The notes under the pieces were generated by a model. The model was not told the origin of the DNA and made no database searches. It worked only from the letters and a program-made list of their open reading frames with translations. Made by a program: the position numbers and the translations under genes. From Candidatus Heimdallarchaeota archaeon (GTDB lineage Archaea; Asgardarchaeota; Heimdallarchaeia; Heimdallarchaeales; Kariarchaeaceae), in contig WAKA01000020.1 in NCBI GenBank assembly GCA_015523565.1, forward strand, positions 1-32,836: 32,836 bases of DNA. The letters run 5' to 3'. Shown piece after piece: positions 13,983 to 22,521 of this stretch (position 1 is the first letter of the stretch; every line of letters begins with the position of its first letter).

Positions 13983-16781
13983 TCAATCAGATTTCTCTTC
14001 CCAAGTCATTTCTGCAATACTCTGGTAGTTAAATGGTGAAGAATCCCGAGGCATAGATTGTGGCAGGAAATGACCAGGTTCACTTTCTTTTTTCTCCAAT
14101 TTATTCAGGAGATGATGACGAGCCCTTAGAATGTCGTCAGCCTGTACAACAGCAATGTCATTGATTTCAAGCCATTCATACAGGGCAGTTATGGCATCTA
14201 GTTCAGTCTGATCACCAAAAAACATTACAATTGCGTCAGGATGCACCCCATTTTCAACAAGAACGGTTGCCAAGATTTTCGGGACTTCACCAGGTTCCCT
14301 GCCTCTCCTATTCCAATCCTCCTTAAGGAAATACCGGTCATAATGTCCAGCCACGATTTCCGCGGCATGCTTGATGGTGCTGTCAGGTCTATCACCAGGC
14401 ATTCCAAAGACGATTGCCTTACGTCCGATTCCATGCTGATCCTTGTGAAATCCTTCAACAAGCATTATCTGAGATTTTAGGGCGTCTGGGTTGTGGCCAT
14501 AGTCGATAATGACTCTGGCACCCTTTACAAATTCAATATTCATCCTTCCAGGGGTTAGTGAATAATTTGTGGTGAATGAAGAGAGTCCAGCCCGAATATC
14601 CTCTATCGAGACAAAAGGTATTGTTGCAGCCACAACAAACATGGCATTGACAATGTTGAAGACTGCATGACCGTTATGGCAGGCAGGGATTGACTTCACA
14701 TGCAAAATAGAGGTCTGGGACTTATTCTGGATCAATTGAATCATGCCGTTTGGTGTAATTGTAACGGCGTCACCACCAGATGCAACATGATCCAGTAATT
14801 TTGGGTTTTTATAGTTCAAGGAGACCAAGACGGGCTTGCCACGAATTCTGTCGATCTGATCCATGACAAGGGGATCGTCGGCATTTATGACACCATATCC
14901 GACATCTTTTTTGACTTGATCCAAAACAACCCCCTTGACTTCTGCGAGATCCTCCAATGTTTCAACACCCCCCAATCCCAAGTGATCCTCAGAAATATTC
15001 AGCAAGCAACCGACATCACAATAGTCCCATCCCAACCCCTCCCTGAGAATGCCACCACGAGCAGTTTCCAATACTGCAAAATCAACAGTCGGATCTTTCA
15101 GCACTGCCTTTGCACTCCATGGACCCGTACAATCCCCGACGTATTGCAATTCACCATCAATGTAAATCCCGTCTGTGGTGGTAAGCCCTACTTTTCGACC
15201 AGAAAGTTTCAGCACATGTGCAATCCACCTTGACACTGTTGTTTTGCCATTTGTGCCAGTTACCGCGATCAGGGGGATGCGACCGTCATTCCCATCAGGG
15301 AACAGCATGTCTACGATCGGTTTTGCCACATTTCTGTTGGTTCCTTCAGTGGGCTCCAAATGCATTCTCAAACCAGGTGCCGCGTTTACCTCTATGATAA
15401 CACCCCGTTGCGAAAGGATTGGAATAGAAATGTCTTCTGCGATGATATCAACACCTGCGATATCCAATCCGATTGTTTTGACGGCTCGTTCAGCCAATCG
15501 GATGTTGTCATAGTGAATGATATCGGATACATCAACTGCAGTCCCACCAGTTGAAAGATTGGCAGTTGCCTTTAGTTGCACAAAACGACCTTTTTCAGGC
15601 ACATCATCAAGGGTCAATCCTTGACTTTCCAGCAGGTCAAGGGAAGATTGATCCAACGTAATCCTTGTAAGTACCTTTTCATGACCAATTCCACGTCTAG
15701 GGTCTTCATTCACGATCCTCACCAACTCATCAACAGTGTGGATGCCATCACCCACAACATGGGCAGGAATTCGTTGAGCCGCAGCAATAAATTGCCCATT
15801 CACAACCAAGACACGATAATCATTGCCTTGGACATACTGTTCCACAATTACATAGCGAGAATACTCTTTAGCCTTTTCAAACCCTTTCCTTAGATCATTC
15901 TCGTCTTCTATGTTAAGTGTCACCCCCCTCCCATGAGAAACATCAGAGGGTTTGGTCACCACAGGATAGCCAATCCGGTTCGCCTCTTCCAATGCCCCCT
16001 CAAAAGTTGTGACCTCTGCACCGCGTGGAACCGGAATGCCGACATCATATAGCATTTGAAGGGTCAGTTCCTTCTCTTGAGCGATTTCAGTTGCAATATA
16101 GGATGTCAAGCTACTAGTGGATGCCCAAATGCGTTTTTGTTTGTATCCCCATCCAAATTGCACCAAGCTCCATTTCTTCTTAAGCCGAATCGAGGGGATT
16201 CCCCGGTTTTCAGCCTCCCGTACAATTGCACCAGTGGTTGGTCCATAGGCATATTCTTCCGCAATACGGATAACTTTTGCCAAGGAAAGTCCCCAATCAA
16301 ATTCAGGGTATCGGGTTGGATCAATGCAATAATTTACAACCTGTTGAGCCAAATCAGTGGAAGCAAGTGCAGTCTCCTCATTCTTGTATTCGTAAACCAC
16401 GTTATACACACTTTCTTTACCTGTTCTGCCCAATCGATTGCGGATCTGCCTTGTTTTGCCGAATGAAACGGCAATTCCAGCAAGATTCTGTATCTCTATG
16501 GCAACATGCTCAAAAATATGCCCCATCCATGTCCCCTCATCCTCTGTGAGCCTACGGACAAAACCTCCCTTGACCCCTAAACTACAGGTATGTTCTGCCA
16601 ATGTGGGGACAAGATCTAAAAGCCGTTCATTGAAGCCATCTAGTTTCATGGAAGGATAGTCTTCCAAATCACCAATGTCAACGACCACATGCATTGCTTT
16701 TCTGTAATGGTAGATATTGGGACCGCGATAGACCCGTTTCGACACAATCTCCAAATAAAGGTCGGGTTGCATTGTATTCAT
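13983..16781 (-). CDS. cphA: cyanophycin synthetase
   Basis: About 932 aa (CphA is usually 850-900). It polymerises aspartate and arginine into cyanophycin, an insoluble nitrogen reserve, using two ATP per dipeptide. Domain order is standard. The N-terminal domain contains GHIFEHVAIEIQNLAG. An ATP-grasp domain (about 225-490) has KPSDVSHGRGVTLN and the signature EVNAAPGLRMHLEPTEG. A Mur-ligase-like domain carries the P-loop VTGTNGKTT (about 508-516), GGILREGLGW, NISEDHLGLGG and IIDYGHNPDAL. All three active domains appear complete. The track starts at a TTG; the ATG three bases later (16781) is preferred, with TATA-like TTAAAA about 25 bp upstream inside a palindrome. Cyanophycinase lies 4 kb away. 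Confidence 0.9.
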   Translation of the reverse strand: MNTMQPDLYLEIVSKRVYRGPNIYHYRKAMHVVVDIGDLEDYPSMKLDGFNERLLDLVPTLAEHTCSLGVKGGFVRRLTEDEGTWMGHIFEHVAIEIQNLAGIAVSFGKTRQIRNRLGRTGKESVYNVVYEYKNEETALASTDLAQQVVNYCIDPTRYPEFDWGLSLAKVIRIAEEYAYGPTTGAIVREAENRGIPSIRLKKKWSLVQFGWGYKQKRIWASTSSLTSYIATEIAQEKELTLQMLYDVGIPVPRGAEVTTFEGALEEANRIGYPVVTKPSDVSHGRGVTLNIEDENDLRKGFEKAKEYSRYVIVEQYVQGNDYRVLVVNGQFIAAAQRIPAHVVGDGIHTVDELVRIVNEDPRRGIGHEKVLTRITLDQSSLDLLESQGLTLDDVPEKGRFVQLKATANLSTGGTAVDVSDIIHYDNIRLAERAVKTIGLDIAGVDIIAEDISIPILSQRGVIIEVNAAPGLRMHLEPTEGTNRNVAKPIVDMLFPDGNDGRIPLIAVTGTNGKTTVSRWIAHVLKLSGRKVGLTTTDGIYIDGELQYVGDCTGPWSAKAVLKDPTVDFAVLETARGGILREGLGWDYCDVGCLLNISEDHLGLGGVETLEDLAEVKGVVLDQVKKDVGYGVINADDPLVMDQIDRIRGKPVLVSLNYKNPKLLDHVASGGDAVTITPNGMIQLIQNKSQTSILHVKSIPACHNGHAVFNIVNAMFVVAATIPFVSIEDIRAGLSSFTTNYSLTPGRMNIEFVKGARVIIDYGHNPDALKSQIMLVEGFHKDQHGIGRKAIVFGMPGDRPDSTIKHAAEIVAGHYDRYFLKEDWNRRGREPGEVPKILATVLVENGVHPDAIVMFFGDQTELDAITALYEWLEINDIAVVQADDILRARHHLLNKLEKKESEPGHFLPQSMPRDSSPFNYQSIAEMTWEEKSD

Positions 16782-17117
16782 CAAAATTAGAAATGTTAAA
16801 ACCTTTTAACATAGAAAATGGCGAAATGTAAAGAGAAGGTCAAAATCGAGGAGGGGGAATCATTCTTGTTTATAGGATGAGATTTTATTGGATCAAATGC
16901 CAAACAGAAAAAAATGGATAGTATCAAGAATGGAAATATGAAAAAATGAGATTCAACCAATTCTTTTGATAGCTATTTTATTTCACTGTCGGATGCACCA
17001 TCCAGTTTTTGTGCAAAAACGATTTAGTCACTAAAATTGAATAGTTTTAGATTTTTGACGAGACAGTTTCACGATTCCCCATGGTTCAACCAGTATTTGA
17101 TTGGCAGTTCCATATCA
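16782..17117. other. 336-bp intergenic region between cyoE and cphA
   Basis: It holds the cphA promoter and its palindrome at the left end (16794-16811). The rest is AT-rich sequence with no ORF above about 35 codons, no tRNA-like fold and no tandem repeats that I can see. The 3' untranslated end of the cyoE operon must lie at its right side. Confidence 0.6.
16794..16811. promoter_or_regulatory. palindrome over the cphA core promoter
   Basis: TGTTAAAACCTTTTAACA: two perfect 8-bp arms (TGTTAAAA / TTTTAACA) around CC. It lies 13-30 bp upstream of the cphA ATG at 16781, where the TATA box must be. A protein bound here would block TBP, so it is a candidate repressor operator. Because TATA-like sequence is itself AT-rich, some symmetry could be chance, but a perfect 8-bp arm pair is unlikely. 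Confidence 0.5.
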
Positions 17118-18038
17118 TTATCTTATCCACATGGAAATTGCCACACCCATATACATCCAGAGATATGCTATTGCCATAAACATTGAAGCGAACTTGAAAA
17201 GTTTGAAAGTTGTTATATGATTGGGGTTTTGGAAGTTTTGCACTGAAAGTCGGATCAATACAATGCCGAACAGGATCAGCGGAAGTTGAGCCAACATATG
17301 GAGCCTTAAGGCATATCCTGTGGCAATGAGAAGAAAACCATCCAAGAATGATGCAATGGTCACAACATATCTTGTCTCCCTGATACCTGCGACAACAGGC
17401 CACATTGGCACCCCTGCATTTCGATAACCCTCCAGATTTTCAGGGAGGGTTGCAAGAGTCAAAATGTGGAGAGGGATCCATAAAAGGATGAAAAGGAGAA
17501 ACAAGACTGCCACCAAGTCGATTTTTCCGATGACCGCAGTCCTTCCCGCCATTGCAGGCAATCCGCCAGCGATTCCTCCAAATACAATAGACCATTTAGT
17601 CCTTCTTTTTAGCCACAATGAGTAGACAACAACATCAAAAAACAATCCTAGGGCAATAATGACTGCGGTCAGCATATTCAGGAAGTATGCAGCTCCAAAT
17701 ACACCACTAACGGAAAAGATGAAACCATGGTTCCGAACAGTGCTTGCACTTATCTTGCCAGAGGGTAAAGGGCGGTTCTGTGTCCTAGGCATTATTGCAT
17801 CGATATCCCTGTCGATGTACATGTTCAGAAGAGTGGATCCAGACACGGCAAAAAACATAGATATGGTGAGCAGGATCAAGTCTTTCAAAACAGGATAAGG
17901 ATGAGCGCTGATAAGATATGCAAAAACGGTTGTGTAGATAAGTAAAGAGGTTTGCTTTCCCTTTATCAATTCGCCATACATAGAAAAGGGAATAAAATTT
18001 GGATGCCGGTCTGCAGTTGTTAAACCATGTTCACTCAT
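17118..18038 (-). CDS. cyoE: protohaem IX farnesyltransferase (haem O synthase)
   Basis: About 306 aa, typical for CyoE/COX10/CtaB. It transfers a farnesyl group to haem B to make haem O, a cofactor (or haem A precursor) of haem-copper oxidases. The aspartate-rich prenyl-diphosphate site NMYIDRDIDAIMPRTQNRPL is intact, and about nine hydrophobic segments follow. The ORF track begins at a TTG (18044); the ATG at 18038 is favoured, with GGAG upstream and an eight-base overlap with the previous stop. It is the last gene of a three-gene membrane operon. Other UbiA-family prenyltransferases are an alternative, but the NRPLPSG sequence after the Asp motif is characteristic of CyoE. Confidence 0.87.
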   Translation of the reverse strand: MSEHGLTTADRHPNFIPFSMYGELIKGKQTSLLIYTTVFAYLISAHPYPVLKDLILLTISMFFAVSGSTLLNMYIDRDIDAIMPRTQNRPLPSGKISASTVRNHGFIFSVSGVFGAAYFLNMLTAVIIALGLFFDVVVYSLWLKRRTKWSIVFGGIAGGLPAMAGRTAVIGKIDLVAVLFLLFILLWIPLHILTLATLPENLEGYRNAGVPMWPVVAGIRETRYVVTIASFLDGFLLIATGYALRLHMLAQLPLILFGIVLIRLSVQNFQNPNHITTFKLFKFASMFMAIAYLWMYMGVAISMWIR

Positions 18039-19470
18039 TTCCAACTACTCCTGTTTCAAATTCATCTGTAAGGAAATGCTTGATAAGATAATATATGCCA
18101 AAGATACCTGTAGCCATGAACATGAACATGACTCCAATATCAATGAGCAAAAACAAGGTCAACCCTTTGTCATCTGGGGAACGCAACATGTAAAGCGTTG
18201 CAAAACCGAAACCCAGGATTGACCCTATCAGGGATGACCAACCAATGAAATCGTGTATTTTTCCTTTGATATCCAAGTATTTGACAGCAAGCATCAGAAC
18301 CATAATTGCACAGATTGTAGAAATGACATGCCAATGTCCAGTATTGAAAGTCCGTTCAATTTCAGTGTATTCATCCGTACGGAATTTTTCAAGGTGTATT
18401 GCAACGTATACGCCAGGAAAAGTGCTGGTCACATTGACCCAAATAAGTTGGAAATACAAGGTGAAATCAACAGGATCCTTGAAAACAGCCATGATTTTGC
18501 TCAACAAAGGACTGGAATCATAAGAAACCCCAAGTTTCCTACGGGAAATGTTGACAATGCCATAGATGGCAGTAATCATCCCTACAAGAAGAAGAAACAT
18601 TGCCCCTACATTTATAACGACGTGGGCCTTTTCCCATGGGGTAATCACCAACCATGCGCCTATACTTATGATAACAACCCCAATATTGTAGAGTATATGG
18701 CACACTTTCAGCAATTTCCCCTTCATTCCAGAGTATTTCAGGGTAAGCAAAAGAACTGCCGCGGCCAAAAGGGCAACCATGATATGCAGATGTGATACCA
18801 CCATTTCCTTGAGAGAATATCCAACATTACCACCAGGCGCCCTGACAACATCTTCAGCAAGAACGACTTCGAAATTGGTTCCAATGTTTGACCCCACCCA
18901 TGCACCAATAATAGAAGATATCAATATCGCAAGTATTGTCAAAGACATGGAAAAGTATTCCAAATTATATTGCCTCCAATATGGTGCATCCTTTTTTTTT
19001 GTGGGAAAGGTCGTGCTCGGCCAGATCCCGATAAGCAAGAGTATTGCCCCATAAAAACTTAGGGAAAGCCCAAAAATAAAGACCCCATGAGGCACTTGGG
19101 AATCAATTGGAGAATACCCATAAACCATTCCAAAAAAGCCAGTGAGCAAAGCCCCAATTGTGATTGCCCATTTTGCCTGTATTTCTAAAGTGCCGCGGAT
19201 TTCATACCAATCAAGAACAAAATAAGAGACAGCCGCAAGAAATGGGACTGCCAATGAATGATAAAGCATGATGATCCGTCCAGCCCTTGTTCTAGGCGAA
19301 TTGTCAAGATCAACAGGAATCAACGGTTTGCCGAATATTTCGACTACAGGTTTTGAAAAAGTACTCAAAAACACTATAATTGCAAGCTCAAAAAGGATAA
19401 TCAAAGCGATTAGTCCCCTATAACTAGTAAAAAACTGCTTTATTTTCCCAATGAAAGTTATTGTAATCAC
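18031..19470 (-). CDS. polytopic membrane protein with duplicated HxH motif, possible haem protein
   Basis: About 479 aa with roughly 12 membrane helices. Two equivalent segments suggest internal duplication: SHLHIMVAL...LLLTLKYSGMKGK and GHWHVIST...LMLAVKYLDIKGK. Each has an HxH at the start of a helix that ends in KYxxxKGK. A further His lies in LYHSLAVPF near the N-terminus. HxH pairs occur in helix X of haem-copper oxidase subunit I, but the diagnostic HxxxY and HH motifs are absent, so it is not a canonical oxidase. Position between a membrane protein and CyoE makes a haem-binding role likely by inference. The GTG at 19470 with GAGGCAAGA upstream is preferred to the track's 19515, which overlaps the previous coding sequence by 35 bp. 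Family unknown to me. Confidence 0.6.
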   Translation of the reverse strand: MITITFIGKIKQFFTSYRGLIALIILFELAIIVFLSTFSKPVVEIFGKPLIPVDLDNSPRTRAGRIIMLYHSLAVPFLAAVSYFVLDWYEIRGTLEIQAKWAITIGALLTGFFGMVYGYSPIDSQVPHGVFIFGLSLSFYGAILLLIGIWPSTTFPTKKKDAPYWRQYNLEYFSMSLTILAILISSIIGAWVGSNIGTNFEVVLAEDVVRAPGGNVGYSLKEMVVSHLHIMVALLAAAVLLLTLKYSGMKGKLLKVCHILYNIGVVIISIGAWLVITPWEKAHVVINVGAMFLLLVGMITAIYGIVNISRRKLGVSYDSSPLLSKIMAVFKDPVDFTLYFQLIWVNVTSTFPGVYVAIHLEKFRTDEYTEIERTFNTGHWHVISTICAIMVLMLAVKYLDIKGKIHDFIGWSSLIGSILGFGFATLYMLRSPDDKGLTLFLLIDIGVMFMFMATGIFGIYYLIKHFLTDEFETGVVGNE

Positions 19471-19480
19471 CTCTTGCCTC

Positions 19481-20137
19481 TTATTTGACCAGCATGTCCG
19501 AAATGAAAGGCACATTTATTCTCCATTTTTCAGGGAATACAATTCCAAGAGTGAAGAAAGCACCTACAATGAGCAATAGCGGGGGAAGCACAAGAAAGAT
19601 CTGTCCTTCAGTCAAGATGGGACTTCCGATGGCTACAAAAGCCAAAAGTGCACCTCCAAAACTAATCAGGACCCCACCTATGCTCATAAAGTATGCGTTG
19701 GCTTCTTTTGAAACAATGGGAAGAAGGATAATCAAAATGCCTGAGGGGATGTGCATAGCCATGATAAGTCCAGAGGTCGAGGTGTCACCAGCCAGTCTTA
19801 CCCATGCAGTGATAACCATCATTATAAGTTCATACAGCAAGAACACCCACCCATATAATGGGTTGTCTTCAAACACCGCAAAAAGAAGCCCAACAGCCAT
19901 GCCGATAGGGATTAATGCGGCAACGACCGGCACAAGCTCTGTTTTAAGGATATCGAAGTCAAAAAGGATTATCAGTACACCCGAAACAAAGAGCACAATG
20001 TATGAAATGCCCCAAAACAGGTGATACTTGTTCTTCGAGGCAACATATTCCTTTAAAAGGAAAATGCCCACATAGACGGCTACAATGCCCGTCAGCAACA
20101 GGAATATGATTGAAACTAAGTTGTCCAACATGGTCAT
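19481..20137 (-). CDS. multi-pass membrane protein, first gene of haem operon
   Basis: 218 aa, about seven hydrophobic helices, N-terminus MTMLDNLVSIIFLLL. No family was recognised. Possible haem ligand histidines are few (NKYHLFWG, AMHIPSGIL). It begins the operon membrane protein - HxH protein - cyoE. The next gene's GTG lies about 11 bp beyond its stop. The ATG at 20137 is supported by TATAAATA centred 24 bp upstream (leaderless) and by a perfect palindrome just beyond. It may be an accessory or partner subunit of the HxH protein. Confidence 0.6.
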   Translation of the reverse strand: MTMLDNLVSIIFLLLTGIVAVYVGIFLLKEYVASKNKYHLFWGISYIVLFVSGVLIILFDFDILKTELVPVVAALIPIGMAVGLLFAVFEDNPLYGWVFLLYELIMMVITAWVRLAGDTSTSGLIMAMHIPSGILIILLPIVSKEANAYFMSIGGVLISFGGALLAFVAIGSPILTEGQIFLVLPPLLLIVGAFFTLGIVFPEKWRINVPFISDMLVK

Positions 20138-20157
20138 AATAAATATAGATTGTAAAA

Positions 20158-20165
20158 TATTTATA
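20158..20165 (-). promoter_or_regulatory. TATA box of the membrane/haem operon
   Basis: On the minus strand CCTATAAATATTT places TATAAATA 24 bp before the ATG at 20137. This is one of the best archaeal TATA boxes in the window. Confidence 0.7.
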
Positions 20166-20171
20166 GGTTAG

Positions 20172-20187
20172 GTGAGCAATTGCTCAC
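20172..20187. promoter_or_regulatory. perfect 16-bp palindrome upstream of the haem-operon TATA box
   Basis: GTGAGCAATTGCTCAC is fully self-complementary and ends 6 bp upstream of TATAAATA, overlapping or abutting the BRE/TFB site. It is a strong candidate operator. The HxlR-type regulator encoded about 170 bp away is the obvious candidate to bind it, since HxlR dimers bind inverted repeats. That pairing is inferred. Confidence 0.6.
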
Positions 20188-20356
20188 AAAAAATCGAAAA
20201 TTAATAGATAAATGACAAACAATATCTGTATTGCCATGTGAAGAAGCAGTGTCTTTAGAACAAGTGCATTGACCGACAATGTCCCTTCAGAGGATTATTG
20301 GGAAAAGCACACCAGATTCCTCATGCATTCTGGATTAAAAATTGCAGGAAGAAATT

Positions 20357-20758
20357 TCAATCCTTTTTGATTTCCAAATCAACAAAATCAAGGCAATTAT
20401 GTATGCAACTTTTGTTTTTGCAATTTTCAAAGCTTGTATTCCCATAATTGATGGCCCAAGTCTTCATGGCCTCCAACACATCCTTGAGAGCAATACCCCG
20501 GTCTGTCAATGCATAACCAACCCGTTCATTATCAAGTCGGATACGTGCAACCAAATCATTTTTTTCAAGTTCGTTCAGCTTGTCCTTGAGCACCCTTGAA
20601 GAAATTTCAGTTGAATAGTTCCCAGAGAGCTTTCGTTTAAGATCTGTGAATGTTAGGTACGGTTTCGCCAGTAATTCAGCAAAAATAAAAACATTCCATT
20701 TTTTCCCAAGCACCTCAAGTGTATGGACAACACTGCATTTAAAGTCCACGGCACCCAT
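20357..20758 (-). CDS. HxlR-family winged-helix transcription regulator
   Basis: 133 aa from the preferred ATG (MGAVDFKCSVV); the track's earlier start at 20791 would add 11 residues. HxlR features are the N-terminal CSVVHTLEVLGKKWNVFIFAEL, then the recognition helix region SSRVLKDKLNELEKNDLVARI and the wing RVGYALTDRG. The C-terminal tail carries NCKNKSCIHNC, three Cys within ten residues, in addition to the conserved N-terminal Cys. HxlR relatives can sense electrophiles or redox through cysteines, so a thiol switch or metal site is plausible. A TATA-like TTTAAAAA lies about 27 bp upstream of the chosen ATG. It is divergent from cphB and upstream of the haem operon; either could be its target. 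Confidence 0.8.
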   Translation of the reverse strand: MGAVDFKCSVVHTLEVLGKKWNVFIFAELLAKPYLTFTDLKRKLSGNYSTEISSRVLKDKLNELEKNDLVARIRLDNERVGYALTDRGIALKDVLEAMKTWAINYGNTSFENCKNKSCIHNCLDFVDLEIKKD

Positions 20759-20971
20759 CAAGCACAGATTTAAACTATACTTTTTAAACATTTTCGAGGG
20801 AATTTTCAGTCATCCTTACCAAATAAATGAAAGAAACAATGAACATTGCTGAAAAAGCACATGAATTTGTCAACGTGAAATTGCAACAAATGGATTGAAT
20901 ACCCCATTATTATAATTCGGGGATTTTCACCTCTAAATATAAGAAGGATGGATACCGTAAGGGGTTAGAGG

Positions 20972-21859
20972 ATGGTCGGGCACACATCATATTTGGCCAT
21001 AGGAGGGGCAATGAGACTCCATGAAAAAAACCCCTTGGTAAGAACCTTCATAGACGGGGCTGGCGGAAAGGAAAGCGTGATCACAATATTGCCTACTGCG
21101 TCAGATTTTGCTGAGGAAGTGGGATCACTTTATTATAAGCTGTTCTGCAAGCTTTCAGATGATGTGGAGTATTTCATCATTGACCATAGGCATCAGGCAG
21201 AAGACCCCAAACTGTTGGAAAGAATAGACAGGACAACAGGGCTGTTTTTTACTGGAGGAAACCAACTTCGCATAACCAGCCTGCTGGGCGGATCAAAACT
21301 CCAGTACAGGATAAACAGTGCGAGAAAGAGAGGGGTGTTTATCGCAGGAACCTCTGCCGGCGCATCCGCCATGAGCTCCACAATGATCGCAGGAGGCAAA
21401 TCAGATGCCATGTTCAAGGGGAGTGTGGAATTGAGTCCGGGATTGGGTTTCGTTGACAACGCAGTCATTGATTCACACTTCATCAAACGGGGCAGGATAA
21501 CCCGGTTGCTGAATGTAGTCAGCCTCAATCCAGGAATATTGGGATTGGGACTGTCTGAAGACACAGGGATCTTGATGAAAGAGGGGAGCTCCATGATGCG
21601 TGTGATAGGGAGCAGGCAAATTGTCATAGTAGATGGCAGAAGTATATCCCATACGAACATAGCGTCAATTGAGGACCATAAGCCCTTTAGTGTGACAGAT
21701 GTCAGAGTCCATGTCCTCAGCCACGACTATGGCTACGATCTGCAAACCCATGAACTGTTCATTCCAGACATCATTCCCGAACTACCGGATTTCAAGGAAG
21801 AGGAAATAGCAGACCTCCCGTATTTTCCGCTTAAGAAACTTGAAAATAGAGATTGGTAA
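20972..21859 (+). CDS. cphB: cyanophycinase
   Basis: 295 aa (bacterial CphB about 270-300). A serine peptidase of the S51-like class that cleaves cyanophycin to beta-Asp-Arg dipeptides. Family signs are TSYLAIGGAM at the start, ITILPTASDF, FFTGGNQLRIT, and the nucleophile elbow GTSAGASAMS with the catalytic Ser. FVDNAVIDSHFIKRGRITRL and LGLSEDTGIL follow. There is no signal peptide, so it acts on internal polymer, in line with CphA nearby. The ATG is preceded by GGGGTTAGAGG and, about 34 bp upstream, by a TATA-like TAAATATAAG, giving a short leader. The pair supports a complete store-and-mobilise cycle. A dipeptidase (isoaspartyl) needed for the last step is not in the window. Confidence 0.88.
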   Translation: MVGHTSYLAIGGAMRLHEKNPLVRTFIDGAGGKESVITILPTASDFAEEVGSLYYKLFCKLSDDVEYFIIDHRHQAEDPKLLERIDRTTGLFFTGGNQLRITSLLGGSKLQYRINSARKRGVFIAGTSAGASAMSSTMIAGGKSDAMFKGSVELSPGLGFVDNAVIDSHFIKRGRITRLLNVVSLNPGILGLGLSEDTGILMKEGSSMMRVIGSRQIVIVDGRSISHTNIASIEDHKPFSVTDVRVHVLSHDYGYDLQTHELFIPDIIPELPDFKEEEIADLPYFPLKKLENRDW

Positions 21860-21873
21860 TGGGGAACAGAGAG

Positions 21874-22293
21874 TTAGGAGTTGCCCAATTCCTTGACTTT
21901 TTCAAAAATCCCAGAGTCAAATGGTATCCCCAAACCCATAATGACCTTGCTGCATTCGTCCCACATATTGGAAGGGTCATAGTCACTATAGTCCTGATCC
22001 AAAGCATCCTCCATTATGGTCTCCCATTTTTGAAAATCAAAGTGTGAGTCAATGTCACCATTTTCCTTTAGGATTTTGACCAATTCATGCTCATCGTATA
22101 TTTCCTTTTGGTAATTCTTGAGTACATACCACTGCATGGCATAGGACAAGGCATCATAGAGTACAGAAATGCCATGGGAAATCTCACCCCTGTCAAGGAT
22201 GTCTTTCGCTTCAACCAGATGAAGGGCAGACCTGAAATACCTTTCATCCAACGGATCTAGTTTTTTGTCTTTAAGGAACATGAAATGCGGCAT
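21874..22293 (-). CDS. small helical protein, possibly HEPN-like
   Basis: About 139 aa from the preferred ATG (MPHFMFLKDKK). The track's longer form (to 22407) adds a signal-like stretch with no support. TATTTAT is centred 24 bp upstream of 22293, as for other leaderless genes here. Most of the protein is predicted helical: a YFRSALHLVEAKDILDRGE-type helix pair followed by a Tyr/Trp-rich helix (LYDALSYAMQWYVL) recalls HEPN nucleotide-binding or uptake-type domains. No Rx4-6H RNase motif is present, so nuclease activity is not claimed. It ends 15 bp from the convergent cphB. Function unknown. Confidence 0.5.
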   Translation of the reverse strand: MPHFMFLKDKKLDPLDERYFRSALHLVEAKDILDRGEISHGISVLYDALSYAMQWYVLKNYQKEIYDEHELVKILKENGDIDSHFDFQKWETIMEDALDQDYSDYDPSNMWDECSKVIMGLGIPFDSGIFEKVKELGNS

Positions 22294-22521
22294 ACCTATT
22301 TTTTGGAGAGGGGATAAATAGGGATTATCATTCCAAATGCAAAAAATATTGAAAAACACGGCAATTATTGGGAAAGAAACTGGAAGAACAATTTTACGAA
22401 CTACCATATACGAGGATCGGAAAACAAAAAGGTATTTTATTACGCAACAGAGATTGTTTGAAACATCAATCGAAATATTTTTAAATTAACTTATTTTTAT
22501 GTCAATTAATTGGTGAAGTTT

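Noticed and set aside
18031-19470. Canonical haem-copper oxidase subunit I
   Set aside because: The HxxxY copper ligand pair and the HH motif are absent; only HxH pairs are present.
20902-20922. CCCC...GGGG inverted repeat upstream of cphB
   Set aside because: Only four bases pair at each end; the interior does not match, so chance is enough to explain it.
21874-22293. HEPN RNase toxin
   Set aside because: The helical pattern is HEPN-like but no Rx4-6H motif and no partner antitoxin gene are visible.
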